The notes: generated by a model not told the origin, from the sequence alone. Numbered from the stretch's first letter, positions 35,662 to 46,256 are shown. The stretch is DNA of 64,000 bases from an uncultured Allomuricauda sp. (GCF_947501165.1 NZ_CANMUU010000001.1:124001-188000); one strand, 5' to 3'. Numbers and translations: made by a program.

Positions 35662-36821
35662 ACTAGTTCATGTTTAAGTTCTTTGTGCACATCTCTGTAG
35701 AGCTCCAATACGTTTTTGGCCATCACTTCCCAAGAAAAGTCTTTGGCACGTTCAATTCCTTTTTCAGCCAAAAGATGAGCTAAGGCATTGTCTTCAACCA
35801 AAGTGACAAGAGCACCCGTTATTTGTTTCGAATCAAAGGGGTCTACAATCAATGCAGCATCCTCTCCAGCTACTTCGGGCATTGAGGATGTATTTGATGT
35901 GATTACGGGGACACCACATGCCATTCCTTCCAAAATTGGTATGCCAAAACTTTCACGGAGCGAAGGGTACAAAAAGGCTGTAGATTGGCTAATAATTGCA
36001 GGTAAATCCATATTTTGAACATAGCCTGTTAAATGAACCAAATCCTTTATTTCACTTACATTTAAGGCGTGGAGCAATTTATCAAACTCTACTTCATCAT
36101 AATCTAACATTACCAACTTGTATTGGCTAGGATATTGCCTATTAAAGTCAGCGAAAGCTTTTAAAACACCTTTGGTGTTCTTTTTTGGGTCTGTATTCCC
36201 TAAAAAGAAAAAGAACTTTTCTGGTAGCTGATATTTTTCTTTAATGGTATTTAGCTTGGATACATCCGTCACTTTTTTAAAATGACCTCCAACTCCATTA
36301 TATATTGCTTTTAACCTATCATCCGTAAAGCCAAAATGATTGTTTATCCGTTCTTTTTCATAATTGGAAACTGTAATGACCTTCTTACTTCTTTTTATAA
36401 CTGGGGGCACACAATACCTTCTGTACATATTCCCCAGTTTTTGGTACCATGTCCCTTCTTTTTTGAAAAGACTTATGCTCTCCAAATAAATAATGTCATG
36501 CAAAGTGGTTATCAAAGGAACTTTGGAAAAAAGAGGTCCCGTATTACTGGTGCAATGCAGAACGTCACACCCTTCTGCATAGGCAGCTTTGGGTAAAGCA
36601 ATTTGTTCCCATCCGGGGTAGCCAAACTTAGAATCCAGCTCCACGATTTTAAAATTGGGGGCTTTTGGAATACAAGTATTATCAAAATCAGGGCGGACGA
36701 AAATGACATAGTCATTATGCGTATCTATCCTTTGAAGACTTTTGATAAGCTCCAAAGCCACCATGTCCATCCCGTGTTTTTTCTTGCGATATAATCGCTG
36801 TCCTTCAATACCAATTTTCAT
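35658..36821 (-). CDS. Glycosyltransferase, GT4 family
   Basis: A 387-residue GT-B glycosyltransferase, mannosyltransferase-like. Signature segments are ITTLHDIIYLES, FFLGNTDPKKNTKGVLKAF (donor binding) and PSLRESFGIPILEGMACGVP (E-x7-E motif). I start at ATG 36821 (MKIGIEGQRLYRKK), one base after the upstream stop; an in-frame ATG at 36845 would add eight residues and overlap the previous gene. In the LruC-ugd operon. Confidence 0.88.
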   Translation of the reverse strand: MKIGIEGQRLYRKKKHGMDMVALELIKSLQRIDTHNDYVIFVRPDFDNTCIPKAPNFKIVELDSKFGYPGWEQIALPKAAYAEGCDVLHCTSNTGPLFSKVPLITTLHDIIYLESISLFKKEGTWYQKLGNMYRRYCVPPVIKRSKKVITVSNYEKERINNHFGFTDDRLKAIYNGVGGHFKKVTDVSKLNTIKEKYQLPEKFFFFLGNTDPKKNTKGVLKAFADFNRQYPSQYKLVMLDYDEVEFDKLLHALNVSEIKDLVHLTGYVQNMDLPAIISQSTAFLYPSLRESFGIPILEGMACGVPVITSNTSSMPEVAGEDAALIVDPFDSKQITGALVTLVEDNALAHLLAEKGIERAKDFSWEVMAKNVLELYRDVHKELKHELV

Positions 36822-36822
36822 T

Positions 36823-38031
36823 TTATGGGGTGTTGATGGTTCCATGTTCTGTATGGATGAATTTTTTATTGGCTCCTTTCAATTTGAACAAGGAAAGGAA
36901 CATGAGAAAAAATGCCTTCGGCAATGTCAGAATTGCATGAAGCGTCTTTCTGTTATAGTATTTCTTTGGAACTGAGAAGGCAAAGGCGAAAATGGTAAGC
37001 AACAAACTACCATACCAAAAAAGGGGGGAAATCATCAAAACAGAAACCTCAGGCCATAGACTATGAAGTAAGTACAGCAGTGAAAAAACAACCACTAACC
37101 CAAGCAATAACACCCGCGGTGGTGACACCATTTGATATACTTTATCCAAGAAATCCAGATTGCCTTTGGCAATAAGTTCTTTAAGACCATCCCAAACATA
37201 TCTTCGGAAATAGATGAATTGTGCCGAAAGCCACCGTTTTCTTTGGTTGGCAAAGACCTCTGATTTTTGGACTTTTTCATCCAACACCAAAGCTTCATGC
37301 AGATATTCGATTTTGATTCGCTTTTTCAACAGTTCAAGTTCCAATTCCTTATCAAAACCGCCAACGGCTTTCACTTGGGCCATCATTTTCTTGAAGAAAA
37401 AATAGTCAAAGGCCATTCCTGAACCAATCAGTGCTGAGGAAAAGCCCAAGACCCGATGTCCTTTTCTAAAAATATGGTTGTTGACCTCTTCACTTACCGC
37501 ATCCAAAATGGCGAATGAGGTATTGGTATTTTTTGCTATGCGATGTCCTTGAACTACTTTGTATCCCTTATTAAAAGATTCATTGATTTTTACTAGGAAC
37601 TCTCGTTCCATGATATTGTCAGCATCTAAAATCAAGGCTATGTCATAATCATCGCCTATAACCTCCATAGCCTTGTTCAATGCCTTGGATTTGGTACTCT
37701 TTTCAAAAGAAACCTCAACGACTCGTAAAGGCAATTTCCTAAGTTCTGATAAAGTTGATTCTTGAAAAGAATCAGCTATAATAATGACTTCATACAAGTC
37801 AGTCGGGTAGGTTTGTTTTAGGGCTTGTTCTGCCACATCAACAATGACAGCGTCTTCCTTATATCCGGGGATGAGCACCGCAAATTTTCGTTGTTTCTGA
37901 AAAATAGCCTCTTCTTCCTTGGCCTTAAAAAGGCCTGCAAAACTAAAGACAAAAACATAAATGGAAGCAAAACCAAAATATCCAATCAGCAGGATTTCAA
38001 TTCCATTAACGATAAGTTTGATTACTTCCAT
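36823..38031 (-). CDS. Membrane glycosyltransferase, GT2 family
   Basis: A 402-residue transferase with an N-terminal helix (about 10-32), a GT2 domain with VLIPGYKEDAVI, LILDADNIME (metal-binding DxD) and NQRKRWLSAQF (QxxRW-type motif of processive transferases), and C-terminal helices (about 300-385). It may both polymerise and translocate sugar, as synthase-type enzymes do, or add a single residue. Sits 13 bases after the UDP-xylose synthase gene in the same operon. Confidence 0.87.
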   Translation of the reverse strand: MEVIKLIVNGIEILLIGYFGFASIYVFVFSFAGLFKAKEEEAIFQKQRKFAVLIPGYKEDAVIVDVAEQALKQTYPTDLYEVIIIADSFQESTLSELRKLPLRVVEVSFEKSTKSKALNKAMEVIGDDYDIALILDADNIMEREFLVKINESFNKGYKVVQGHRIAKNTNTSFAILDAVSEEVNNHIFRKGHRVLGFSSALIGSGMAFDYFFFKKMMAQVKAVGGFDKELELELLKKRIKIEYLHEALVLDEKVQKSEVFANQRKRWLSAQFIYFRRYVWDGLKELIAKGNLDFLDKVYQMVSPPRVLLLGLVVVFSLLYLLHSLWPEVSVLMISPLFWYGSLLLTIFAFAFSVPKKYYNRKTLHAILTLPKAFFLMFLSLFKLKGANKKFIHTEHGTINTP

Positions 38032-38044
38032 TTATTTTCTAAGC

Positions 38045-39013
38045 TTAACTTTCAAGTAGTTCCTTTATGGATTTTTCCTGAAGCAGGTTGTCGAAATACT
38101 CTATGGTTTTAGTAAGCCCGGTGCGCAAATCCACACGTGGTTCCCAACCTTCCAGTTTTTCCTGTGCCAATGAGATATCTGGCTTGCGCTGCATGGGATC
38201 ATCCGAGGGCAACGGCAAATGGATAATCCTGGATTTTGAACCTGTCAAGTCAATAATGTTCTGGGCCAATTCCAACATGGTGAATTCACCAGGGTTTCCT
38301 ATGTTCACGGGGCCAATGAAATCGTCTTCGGTACCCATCATTTTAATCATTCCATCCACAAGGTCATCCACATATTGAAAACTTCGGGTCTGAGTTCCGT
38401 CTCCAAAAACAGTAATGTCTTTACCTTGGAGCGCCTGCATAATGAAATTAGACACTACCCTTCCATCATCTGGTTCCATCCGTGGACCATAGGTGTTGAA
38501 AATTCGGACGATTTTTACCAGCACGTCATTGGATGTGTGATAGTTCACGAACAAGGATTCTGCACATCGTTTCCCTTCGTCATAACAGGAACGTATTCCA
38601 ATGGGATTAACATGCCCCCAATAGTCTTCAGGTTGTGGATGTATTTCTGGGTCTCCGTATACTTCGCTTGTAGAAGCCTGTAGGATTTTTGCTTTTATCC
38701 TTTTGGCCAATCCCAACATATTAATGGCTCCCAAAACCGATGTTTTGACAGTTTTTATAGGATTATGTTGGTAATGCACCGGAGAAGCTGGACAGGCCAG
38801 ATTGTATATCTCATCTACTTCTAAAAAGTAGGGAAGGGTTACATCATGCCTTATGATTTCAAAGTAAGGATTGTCCATCAAATGAACTATTTTACTTTTC
38901 CTTCCGGTAAAGTAATTGTCCATACTAATGACTTCGTTTCCTTCGTTAAGCAAACGCTCGCATAAATGCGATCCTACAAAACCGGCACCCCCGGTAACTA
39001 ATATTCTTTTCAT
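38045..39013 (-). CDS. UDP-glucuronate decarboxylase (UDP-xylose synthase)
   Basis: A 322-residue extended [14 protein letters not shown] binds NAD (about 8-18), [16 protein letters not shown] contains the catalytic Thr/Ser-Glu and is typical of UXS, and [11 protein letters not shown] holds Tyr-xxx-Lys (about 147-157). Converts UDP-glucuronate to UDP-xylose. The upstream ugd product is its substrate, so xylose and possibly glucuronate are predicted sugars of the polysaccharide. Confidence 0.92.
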   Translation of the reverse strand: MKRILVTGGAGFVGSHLCERLLNEGNEVISMDNYFTGRKSKIVHLMDNPYFEIIRHDVTLPYFLEVDEIYNLACPASPVHYQHNPIKTVKTSVLGAINMLGLAKRIKAKILQASTSEVYGDPEIHPQPEDYWGHVNPIGIRSCYDEGKRCAESLFVNYHTSNDVLVKIVRIFNTYGPRMEPDDGRVVSNFIMQALQGKDITVFGDGTQTRSFQYVDDLVDGMIKMMGTEDDFIGPVNIGNPGEFTMLELAQNIIDLTGSKSRIIHLPLPSDDPMQRKPDISLAQEKLEGWEPRVDLRTGLTKTIEYFDNLLQEKSIKELLES

Positions 39014-39022
39014 TTTTTTGAT

Positions 39023-40375
39023 TTAAAGGTCTACGGTTTGTTTTTCACTACTTTGCACTGGTTCTCTTCCTATACTATAGTATGTAAATTCCAATTCTTC
39101 CATTTCTTCAGGGTCATACACATTTCTTCCATCAAAAATGATTTTTTGGTTCATCAGTTTTTCTAAAATCCTGAAGTTGGGCATACGGAACTCGGACCAC
39201 TCAGTAACCAAAATCAAAGCATCTGCATCAATAATGGCATCGTACTCATCTTTGGCATATTCAATCTTATCTCCCAGAATTCTTTCTGCTTCTTCCATCG
39301 CAACTGGGTCATATGCTCGTATGGTAGCACCTAAAGCCTTTAGTTCTTCAATGATGACCAGAGATGGGGCTTCACGCATGTCATCCGTTTTTGGTTTAAA
39401 GGAGAGTCCCCACATTCCGAATTGCTTTCCTTTGAGGTCATTACCAAAGTGACGTTTTATCTTTTCCACCAAGGTGGTTTTTTGTCTGTAATTCACTGCT
39501 TCAACCGCCTTTAACACTTCTAGAGAGTGCCCATATTCATCTGCTGTGCGAACCAAAGCCTGCACATCTTTTGGAAAACAACTCCCACCGTATCCAGTGC
39601 CCGGATAAATGAACTTATTTCCAATTCTGGTGTCAGAACCGATTCCTTTACGAACCAAATCCACATTGGCACCTACCAATTCGCATAAATTGGCGATATC
39701 GTTCATAAAACTGATTTTGGTCGCTAGCATGGAGTTCGCGGCATACTTTGTCATCTCCGAAGAGAAAATGTCCATGAACAAAAGCGGATGACCATTCATC
39801 AAGAATGGCTTGTACAGGCGTTTCATTACTTTTTCAGCCCTTTTGCTCTCCACCCCCACAACGATTCTGTCTGGTTTTAGAAAATCATCCACCGCACTGC
39901 CCTCTTTCAAGAACTCCGGGTTAGAGGCTACATCAAAAGGAATGCGCACATTTCTGGCCTGCAATTCTTCCTCTACCGCAGCTTTTACCTTAAAAGAAGT
40001 ACCTACTGGAACCGTGCTTTTGGTAATTACCACTTTGTAATCTTCCATGTGCTGACCGATTTCTCGAGCCACGCCCAATACATATTTTAAATCTGCGCTT
40101 CCATCTTCATCTGGAGGTGTTCCCACAGCAATAAAAACAGCGTCACATTCTTGAATGCCTTTTTGCAGACTGGTAGTGAAAGAGATTCTCCCTTTGTCAA
40201 TATTTCGTTCCAAAAGAACATCCAGACCAGGTTCATAAATTGGGACTTCGCCCCTTCTCAACTTTTCAATTTTCTTTTTGTCAATATCCACACAAGTGAC
40301 ATTGATTCCGGTCTCGGCGAAACAAGTTCCTGTTACCAATCCAACATAGCCTGTTCCTACTACTGTAATGTTCAT
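39023..40375 (-). CDS. ugd: UDP-glucose 6-dehydrogenase
   Basis: A 450-residue enzyme oxidising UDP-glucose to UDP-glucuronate. N-terminal NAD-binding [10 protein letters not shown] (about 7-16), mid-domain with [11 protein letters not shown], catalytic cysteine in [11 protein letters not shown] (about 260-270), and a C-terminal UDP-binding domain ([19 protein letters not shown]). Full length. Nine bases before the decarboxylase gene; 37 bases after the LruC gene, so probably in its operon. Confidence 0.96.
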   Translation of the reverse strand: MNITVVGTGYVGLVTGTCFAETGINVTCVDIDKKKIEKLRRGEVPIYEPGLDVLLERNIDKGRISFTTSLQKGIQECDAVFIAVGTPPDEDGSADLKYVLGVAREIGQHMEDYKVVITKSTVPVGTSFKVKAAVEEELQARNVRIPFDVASNPEFLKEGSAVDDFLKPDRIVVGVESKRAEKVMKRLYKPFLMNGHPLLFMDIFSSEMTKYAANSMLATKISFMNDIANLCELVGANVDLVRKGIGSDTRIGNKFIYPGTGYGGSCFPKDVQALVRTADEYGHSLEVLKAVEAVNYRQKTTLVEKIKRHFGNDLKGKQFGMWGLSFKPKTDDMREAPSLVIIEELKALGATIRAYDPVAMEEAERILGDKIEYAKDEYDAIIDADALILVTEWSEFRMPNFRILEKLMNQKIIFDGRNVYDPEEMEELEFTYYSIGREPVQSSEKQTVDL

Positions 40376-40412
40376 GATATAGATTTAATTTTGTGTTTAA
40401 TAGTTGATTATT

Positions 40413-42371
40413 TTATTGTCTTGAGTACCAATCTAAATCTTGGGTGCCTCCTGAATTTGCCCAATTGATAAATCTTGGATATTCAATGGTTATAGGAATG
40501 GACTCAGCTGGGGCTTCGAATTCATCAAAGATGTTCAGTGCCCAAGGTAAATTGGTCGCGGTTTTATAATATCGCTCATTGTTAGGATCGCTATCGTCAT
40601 CCGAGCTGCTCAACAAAGCAGCTTTGCTGGTCGGTGGAAAATCAGGCAAGTGAATTTCCCTAGACCTATCACCATTAGAGATTAAAAATGGATTGAAAGG
40701 AACCAAGCCCAAGTCTGTATAGCTTACGGGTGTGTTGAAATCAATACCAATATTGATGGTACTTCCTTGCATCTCAATTGTGTTTCCCGCTATAAAAATG
40801 ACTGTCTCATCGGAGGCAGTGCCAGACTCCGTTCCATTGGTATTTAGGTTGATGAAATCCGCATTGATTACTTGACCTTGCACATCGTTTACCAAACTTG
40901 GGGCAATGGGAAGGAACAGTGCAAAACCGTTTGGTTGGGCTCCACCAATATTGTCAACTGTATAGGTTCCTTCAATTCGGGTTATTTCGTTTGAAGAATT
41001 GGTAATCAAATTATAAGAGTAGGAGACTACCAAATCATTAAAGTCATAATCCCCTTGGCTGGGCCACAGATCCTCATAGGCCAAAACTCCAGTTAAGTTT
41101 TCACTAGGTGAAAAGTTGTTAAAGGCCTGGTTGACATCAAATGGAAAATCGTCCAATTCGTCATTAACGCCATCTCCATCTGAATCGTTTGCTGGAATCA
41201 ATGCAACAACGTTTGTCAACTCAATGGATTCTACAGGGTTAGCCCTAGCATAGAAGACCGCATCATTGAAATCGTCATCTGAGCCTCCATCTCTTCGCAA
41301 ATCCTCAAAAGCCAAAAAGTTGATTTCACGAGCACTGTCATAGAGTTGCACCATGTGATTGCTCAAACTGCCATTTTCAGGATTAAAGCTCGGGTCAGAG
41401 TAAAAGATGTTTCTTCCATCCCCAACATCGGAACCATTCCATCCATTGGCCACAATAAACCAAGAGACTACAGTATTAGGAGGAAATCTACCTAGGTACA
41501 CTCTATCTCCAGGTACCAACCCCCCCGATGAACCTACCATGGATACATTGGGGAAAATTATATTATGGGCGGCGATATCATCTACCGTAGCCGGTTTTTG
41601 ACCAATGGGATACGAATAGTAGCCTATAGCATTTCTAAATCCAGCTCCTTCTGAAACGAAGGTCACCCAAACATCAGCTAAATCTGTCAATACCATACTG
41701 GTCTCACTTTCATTAGCCAAAAATTGTGGATTGGCAATAGGGACCCTACTTCGTTCTGGTAGGGAAGCGTTTACATCATCCAATAGGTTTTGCTGAATCA
41801 CATCGGGCAGCTCCATATCATCTGGAACTCCCAAGCCATTGTAACTACTTAAATACGTATAGTCAACCTTAGAAGTCAGGCTACGTTTTCCTTTGCTTGC
41901 AGCGAAGGTTGTATGTGCCACTTTACTTGCTGCTCCACTTCTATCGTATAGGGGTCTATAGTCAAAAGAAACCGCATTGTTCTGAATGGCCAAGTGAATA
42001 TCCTTGGTCAATCCTATATAATCAGAAACCAGGATAACACTATCCGCTTGGGCGGTCAATACAAAATCTTGTTCAAAATGTCCTTCAGCGTCAAAAGTAG
42101 CACGACCAAAAGGGATACTATCTTGTGAACCTGTTTTGCTATAAAGGGTAAAAACAGCTTTGCTCAAAAAACCAGGAACATCAAGTGAGACATTTACCTC
42201 ATCACTGGTGGTGTAGTCAAAACTTGCAGAAACATTTAATCCAGCTAGTGGTCCACTTGGGTCAACAGTGACCGGATCATCAATAGGAGGGTCTAGGTCG
42301 TTTTCGCTGACACAGCTAAAAAATGTAAGCACCAAAACAAAAATCAGTGTTATTCTAAGGGGTTGAAACAT
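40413..42371 (-). CDS. LruC-domain surface lipoprotein
   Basis: A 652-residue lipoprotein; signal peptide ends LVLTFFSC with the acylated cysteine at about 20. A beta-sandwich region (about 45-150) is followed by DUF4114-like sequence (EDLRRDGGSDDDFNDAVFY, about 350-368), a calcium-type motif DSDGDGVNDELDDFP (about 392-406), and the LruC domain (about 420-640, EDLWPSQGDYDFNDLVVSY). LruC proteins are exported and of unknown function. As the first gene of an operon with ugd, uxs and glycosyltransferases it may anchor or organise the polysaccharide at the surface. Confidence 0.85.
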   Translation of the reverse strand: MFQPLRITLIFVLVLTFFSCVSENDLDPPIDDPVTVDPSGPLAGLNVSASFDYTTSDEVNVSLDVPGFLSKAVFTLYSKTGSQDSIPFGRATFDAEGHFEQDFVLTAQADSVILVSDYIGLTKDIHLAIQNNAVSFDYRPLYDRSGAASKVAHTTFAASKGKRSLTSKVDYTYLSSYNGLGVPDDMELPDVIQQNLLDDVNASLPERSRVPIANPQFLANESETSMVLTDLADVWVTFVSEGAGFRNAIGYYSYPIGQKPATVDDIAAHNIIFPNVSMVGSSGGLVPGDRVYLGRFPPNTVVSWFIVANGWNGSDVGDGRNIFYSDPSFNPENGSLSNHMVQLYDSAREINFLAFEDLRRDGGSDDDFNDAVFYARANPVESIELTNVVALIPANDSDGDGVNDELDDFPFDVNQAFNNFSPSENLTGVLAYEDLWPSQGDYDFNDLVVSYSYNLITNSSNEITRIEGTYTVDNIGGAQPNGFALFLPIAPSLVNDVQGQVINADFINLNTNGTESGTASDETVIFIAGNTIEMQGSTINIGIDFNTPVSYTDLGLVPFNPFLISNGDRSREIHLPDFPPTSKAALLSSSDDDSDPNNERYYKTATNLPWALNIFDEFEAPAESIPITIEYPRFINWANSGGTQDLDWYSRQ

Positions 42372-42393
42372 TTTGTAGGTTTAATATTTTTGT

Positions 42394-42456
42394 AAATATT
42401 ATCCTACATTTTATATAAGAAAAGTAATTGTTGTAAAGTGGATATATGATGTTGTA
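42394..42456 (-). promoter_or_regulatory. Direct-repeat (putative LytTR) promoter of the LruC-ugd operon
   Basis: Minus strand: two exact ACAACA half-sites (42451-42456 and 42430-42435) with a 21-bp period. A weak -7 element (TAATATTT or AATATTTA) lies 28-29 bp after the proximal half-site. The block GTAGGATAATATTTACAAA (42389-42407) differs at one base from that of rfbB. The start codon is at 42371. Confidence 0.55.
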
Positions 42457-42542
42457 AAAAAGCCAGTTAGCAACGGGCAAATTGGATATTCATCCAAATA
42501 AAGATACATTTTATCGGGAAAACAAAGTCATTGGGATTGACT

Positions 42543-43430
42543 TCAAACCCAAGCTTTGTTCCTTAAATTCCAAGTAATAGCCCTCCAAAAAGCTCTTAAA
42601 TGAGCAAACTCCCGTTTGACCAAAAACTGAAGTGTGTTTTTGGGAATGGAGACAAAACACTGGAAAAGCAAACTTATCCCCAAAGAGAGAGGTTTAAAGT
42701 TTCGTCTAGCAAAAAGAATCCGATTTCGGGAAATGTAATAGGTCTTCAACGGACTGAATTTTCCCGTGGACACAGATTCCTTGTGCAGAATATGGGTTTT
42801 TGGCTGGTAGTAGATTTTGTAGCCGGCTCTTTTTACCATTTCGGCCCAATCATGTTCCTCATAGTATAAAAAGTAAATTTCCGTCATCATCCCTACTTCA
42901 TCCACAACTCTTTTTGGAACCATCATAGCCGCTCCATGAATAGACTGGGTTTCTTTAGGTTCGTCAAAATCTCCATTATCTTTTTGATGGTATCCAATGC
43001 TATTGTTTCGGATAGTCCACTTGTTCATGGGGGTATACCCAGCATATTGAATCAAGGTGGGGTTCCAATGGAACTTTATTTTTGGACTCACCATTCCTAT
43101 CTTTTCATCAGTTTGGAGGGTTTCCACCAAAGGCTGAATGAAATTTGGAGGTACAATGGTATCGTTATTAATAAACAACAAATACTCTCCTTTAGCCTCC
43201 TTTACCCCTAGATTGTTACCCCCTGCAAAGCCAAGATTTTCTGAGCTTTTTATAAGCCTGATTTCAGGATATTTTTCCTTAATGACATCAGGATTATCAT
43301 TGGGGGATGCATTGTCAACTACAATTATTTCGTAGTTGGGATACGTCAGATTTCTTGCCGATTCTAATAAATCCAAGGTTACATCAGATTCATTGTAATT
43401 TATAGTGATAATTGATACTAATGGTTCCAT
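42543..43430 (-). CDS. Glycosyltransferase, GT2 family (rhamnosyltransferase-like)
   Basis: A 295-residue GT2 enzyme starting MEPLVSIITINYNESDVTLD, with IIVVDNASPNDN (nucleotide-binding), LLFINNDTIVP (DxD-like) and a C-terminal region HKESVSTGKFSPLKTYYISR typical of WbbL-like rhamnosyltransferases. Given the rfb operon nearby, L-rhamnose is a plausible donor sugar, but this is inference. Last gene of the EPS assembly operon, ten bases after the polymerase gene. Confidence 0.88.
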   Translation of the reverse strand: MEPLVSIITINYNESDVTLDLLESARNLTYPNYEIIVVDNASPNDNPDVIKEKYPEIRLIKSSENLGFAGGNNLGVKEAKGEYLLFINNDTIVPPNFIQPLVETLQTDEKIGMVSPKIKFHWNPTLIQYAGYTPMNKWTIRNNSIGYHQKDNGDFDEPKETQSIHGAAMMVPKRVVDEVGMMTEIYFLYYEEHDWAEMVKRAGYKIYYQPKTHILHKESVSTGKFSPLKTYYISRNRILFARRNFKPLSLGISLLFQCFVSIPKNTLQFLVKREFAHLRAFWRAITWNLRNKAWV

Positions 43431-43440
43431 AAGTTAAGTT

Positions 43441-44913
43441 TTACGCCGCCTGCAACTCTAATTGAGCTTCTTTTTCTTCCCTGATTTTCTTATCCAATTT
43501 TGGTGAAATGAAAATGAACACCATTCCTGTGTACATTAGAATACAGGTGGGGAATTGTCCAAAGACTCCATTTCCGTAAGAAGCCAACATGATGCCGGCC
43601 ATACCACAGACAAGTGCCGTGATTCTTCCTTTCAACCAATCATCTCGTATTTTGAACATACAATTGTATGCTCCGGTTATCAGAATAAAGAAAAGAATGA
43701 AAAGATGTAAATAAAGACCCACAATTCCTGTATCTGCCCAGACTGCCACGAACCAACTGTCCGTAGCGGTATTGGCCAAAAATGTATTCGGAGAAAAGCG
43801 TTTTCCCCAGTTTCCTGTGGAACCAATTCCTCCCCCCAGAGGTCTAGTTGCCAAATACCCCTTAAGCTTTGCCTGATTGATTCGCCGCATCTCCAATGAA
43901 GCATCGTTGGGATCAAACGCAGTTCGCATTCTACGGATTTGGTCATTATCGTTACCAATGGTCGTGTATTTGAAAAAGACGAAAACACTTATCCCGGCAA
44001 CTACACCTAATATTATACTTGGGATATGCTTTCTCACCAAAATGAACATAACACCTCCCATGGCAGGAACGGCTATAGCTCCTCGGGTTCCGGAAATCAT
44101 CATTCCCAACAAACCGGCCATGGCCACAATCCCACAAAAGATTTGAAATTTTCGGTTTTTGGCAAACAGGGCCAAGACCCCGAAAACCACACCGGTATGT
44201 CCCTGGGAGGCTCCAAATTGACCGGCATCGGAATAAAATGAAAAAATACGAAGCTTTCCAAAAAGGATATGAGTAACATCACCTCCAGCATCCAACCATG
44301 CTTGTTCATAGGAGTCTACCCCGAAAATCAATTGTTGCATCCCCTTCATGGTTGCCAAAACGGATAGTACTCCCCAAATGACAAAGAATAGGTGTAGGTC
44401 TTTTTCTTTGTTGAACAGGATAAAAACCAAGGGAACGAATAACCATTGATATAGGGCTAAACCTCGCATGGCATAAAACCAAGCTGCAACACTAACGGCT
44501 TCAGGATTAACAATTTGTAGAACAGCATACCCAAACCAAATCGTAACCAAAAGGGTTAACTGCGAATTTGCTTTTTGCCAGGGAACTTTTATCCGAAATG
44601 CTTTAAAGAACAAAGCTAGGTACATCAATACCATGAGTCCGTCCATTAAAAGACCCCAGGTCATAGGAATGTACCGCCCGATTCCCAACACAAAAAAGTT
44701 GAAAATCAAGATGGTGATGATTCCGATACGAGGGTTTACAAAAAGTGCACCCATGTAAAGAGCCGCAAAAGGCAGCACAATAATGGCTAAGCCAGCAACT
44801 AGACCTTTTGTAGCCGTTAAATGTCCTGCAGTAATGGCAATGGACAAAATCAATAGAATAGGTAGAGGTTTTCTCAGGTAATCAGAACCATGTGTCTTTT
44901 CAAATGGATTCAT
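43441..44913 (-). CDS. O-antigen ligase/polymerase-like membrane protein (Wzy)
   Basis: A 490-residue protein with about 11-12 hydrophobic helices and a large loop (about 330-385) containing RTAFDPNDASLEMRR and RPLGGGIGSTGNWG, matching the Wzy_C/O-antigen ligase family. Within a Wzx/Wzc locus it is most likely the polymerase that links lipid-bound repeat units in the periplasm. Its start overlaps the wzx stop by one base. Confidence 0.85.
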   Translation of the reverse strand: MNPFEKTHGSDYLRKPLPILLILSIAITAGHLTATKGLVAGLAIIVLPFAALYMGALFVNPRIGIITILIFNFFVLGIGRYIPMTWGLLMDGLMVLMYLALFFKAFRIKVPWQKANSQLTLLVTIWFGYAVLQIVNPEAVSVAAWFYAMRGLALYQWLFVPLVFILFNKEKDLHLFFVIWGVLSVLATMKGMQQLIFGVDSYEQAWLDAGGDVTHILFGKLRIFSFYSDAGQFGASQGHTGVVFGVLALFAKNRKFQIFCGIVAMAGLLGMMISGTRGAIAVPAMGGVMFILVRKHIPSIILGVVAGISVFVFFKYTTIGNDNDQIRRMRTAFDPNDASLEMRRINQAKLKGYLATRPLGGGIGSTGNWGKRFSPNTFLANTATDSWFVAVWADTGIVGLYLHLFILFFILITGAYNCMFKIRDDWLKGRITALVCGMAGIMLASYGNGVFGQFPTCILMYTGMVFIFISPKLDKKIREEKEAQLELQAA

Positions 44914-46256
44914 TAGCCCAAATGTGCTTTAAGGTTCTTCAAAAACACCAGGCTCTCAGAAAAAATTTGACGGCTCTCAACCTGTATTTCTTTTTTCAAA
45001 TAGTAGAAACCCATGATCATACCCATAATTGTGAAAAGCACAGTCCCAACTGCAACCGCTACGAGGCTTTCAAATACAAAAACAGCCAATATGTTCAATA
45101 GGATATTAGAAAAAGTCATCACCAGTACCTTGTACAGGTTCAGTTTGGGTTTATTGATGCTGTCCAATAACACTCCCGTAAATCTATCTATGGGCAGCAG
45201 CATAATATAAACCGTAAACACCCTAAAAACCAATGTCAGTAAGGGCAGTGCATCTAAGTATTCTTTCCCTCCAAGGAATAGAACCATTTGTTCTGCGAAA
45301 ACAAAACCAATTAATGCTACTGGAAAAAACAAAAGTGTAACAATGCCCACATAGGAATAGAAGATTTTTTTGGCTCCTAGCACATCGTTCTCAACCGCTT
45401 TTTTTGCCATTCTAGGATAAGCGGTCATTGTGAAACTATGAAGCGGTATCCCCAGTAAATCTGTCAATTTTAATGGAATCGCGTACATAGCTATACCCGC
45501 TGAACCCAATATGGGACTCATTCCAATAATGAAAGTATCCGAGCTTTTTAATAAGCTTGAGCTTATTAAGGTACCCATGGAGTACTTTCCAAAATTTACA
45601 AGCTCTTTTTCAATCTTTCTTTTGGCATTGACCAAATAGGTCAAACCATCCCAGTTTTTTAAGGAGCACCAAATTCCGGAAAAGGCGTTTACCGCAATAT
45701 TTATCCAAATAATGGCTTCCAGCCCCCATGCCAGCCACCAATGGTTCAGCACCAAAAACAAACAAAACAATCCCACGTTCGATAATCGAACCCACATCAT
45801 CCTTTTGAAATTTTGCTCTGCTTGGAACAGTGACATGGCGTTGTTCCAACTCAGGTTGGATAGGGCCAAAAATGGATAGTATATTAAAAACAGCTCGTAG
45901 CCATTATTGATTTGAAGATTGGTTAGTATGACTAGTCCGTACAATAACCAACAGAGTAACGTAAGTGCAACTAACAATATGAGATTAATCCTAAAGGATG
46001 ACCCCAAAATGGTTTTCTTTTGGTTCCCGTCGGCTCCTGAAAGTAATCTAACCGATGAAGTACGGGTAAGCCCAAATCTTAGTAAATCAACAAAAGTGGC
46101 CAAAGTGATAAACAATACCCATTCTCCAAAAAGCTCTTTGGGAAGTTGGCGCGTTAACAACATAAAGCTCAGCAATCCCAAAAAAGCCACGCTTACATTG
46201 GCCATTAATGAGGACAAATTCTTCTCCTTACCTATATGTTTAATTTTCTGCAACAT
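44913..46256 (-). CDS. Polysaccharide flippase (Wzx-like, MOP superfamily)
   Basis: A 447-residue membrane protein with about 12-14 helices. The N-terminal part contains NVSVAFLGLLSFMLLTRQLP and LRFGLTRTSSVRLLSGAD, as in flavobacterial oligosaccharide flippases. By family it moves undecaprenyl-linked repeat units across the inner membrane. Overlaps both neighbours by one base, so translation of wzc-wzx-wzy is tightly coupled. Confidence 0.9.
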   Translation of the reverse strand: MLQKIKHIGKEKNLSSLMANVSVAFLGLLSFMLLTRQLPKELFGEWVLFITLATFVDLLRFGLTRTSSVRLLSGADGNQKKTILGSSFRINLILLVALTLLCWLLYGLVILTNLQINNGYELFLIYYPFLALSNLSWNNAMSLFQAEQNFKRMMWVRLSNVGLFCLFLVLNHWWLAWGLEAIIWINIAVNAFSGIWCSLKNWDGLTYLVNAKRKIEKELVNFGKYSMGTLISSSLLKSSDTFIIGMSPILGSAGIAMYAIPLKLTDLLGIPLHSFTMTAYPRMAKKAVENDVLGAKKIFYSYVGIVTLLFFPVALIGFVFAEQMVLFLGGKEYLDALPLLTLVFRVFTVYIMLLPIDRFTGVLLDSINKPKLNLYKVLVMTFSNILLNILAVFVFESLVAVAVGTVLFTIMGMIMGFYYLKKEIQVESRQIFSESLVFLKNLKAHLG

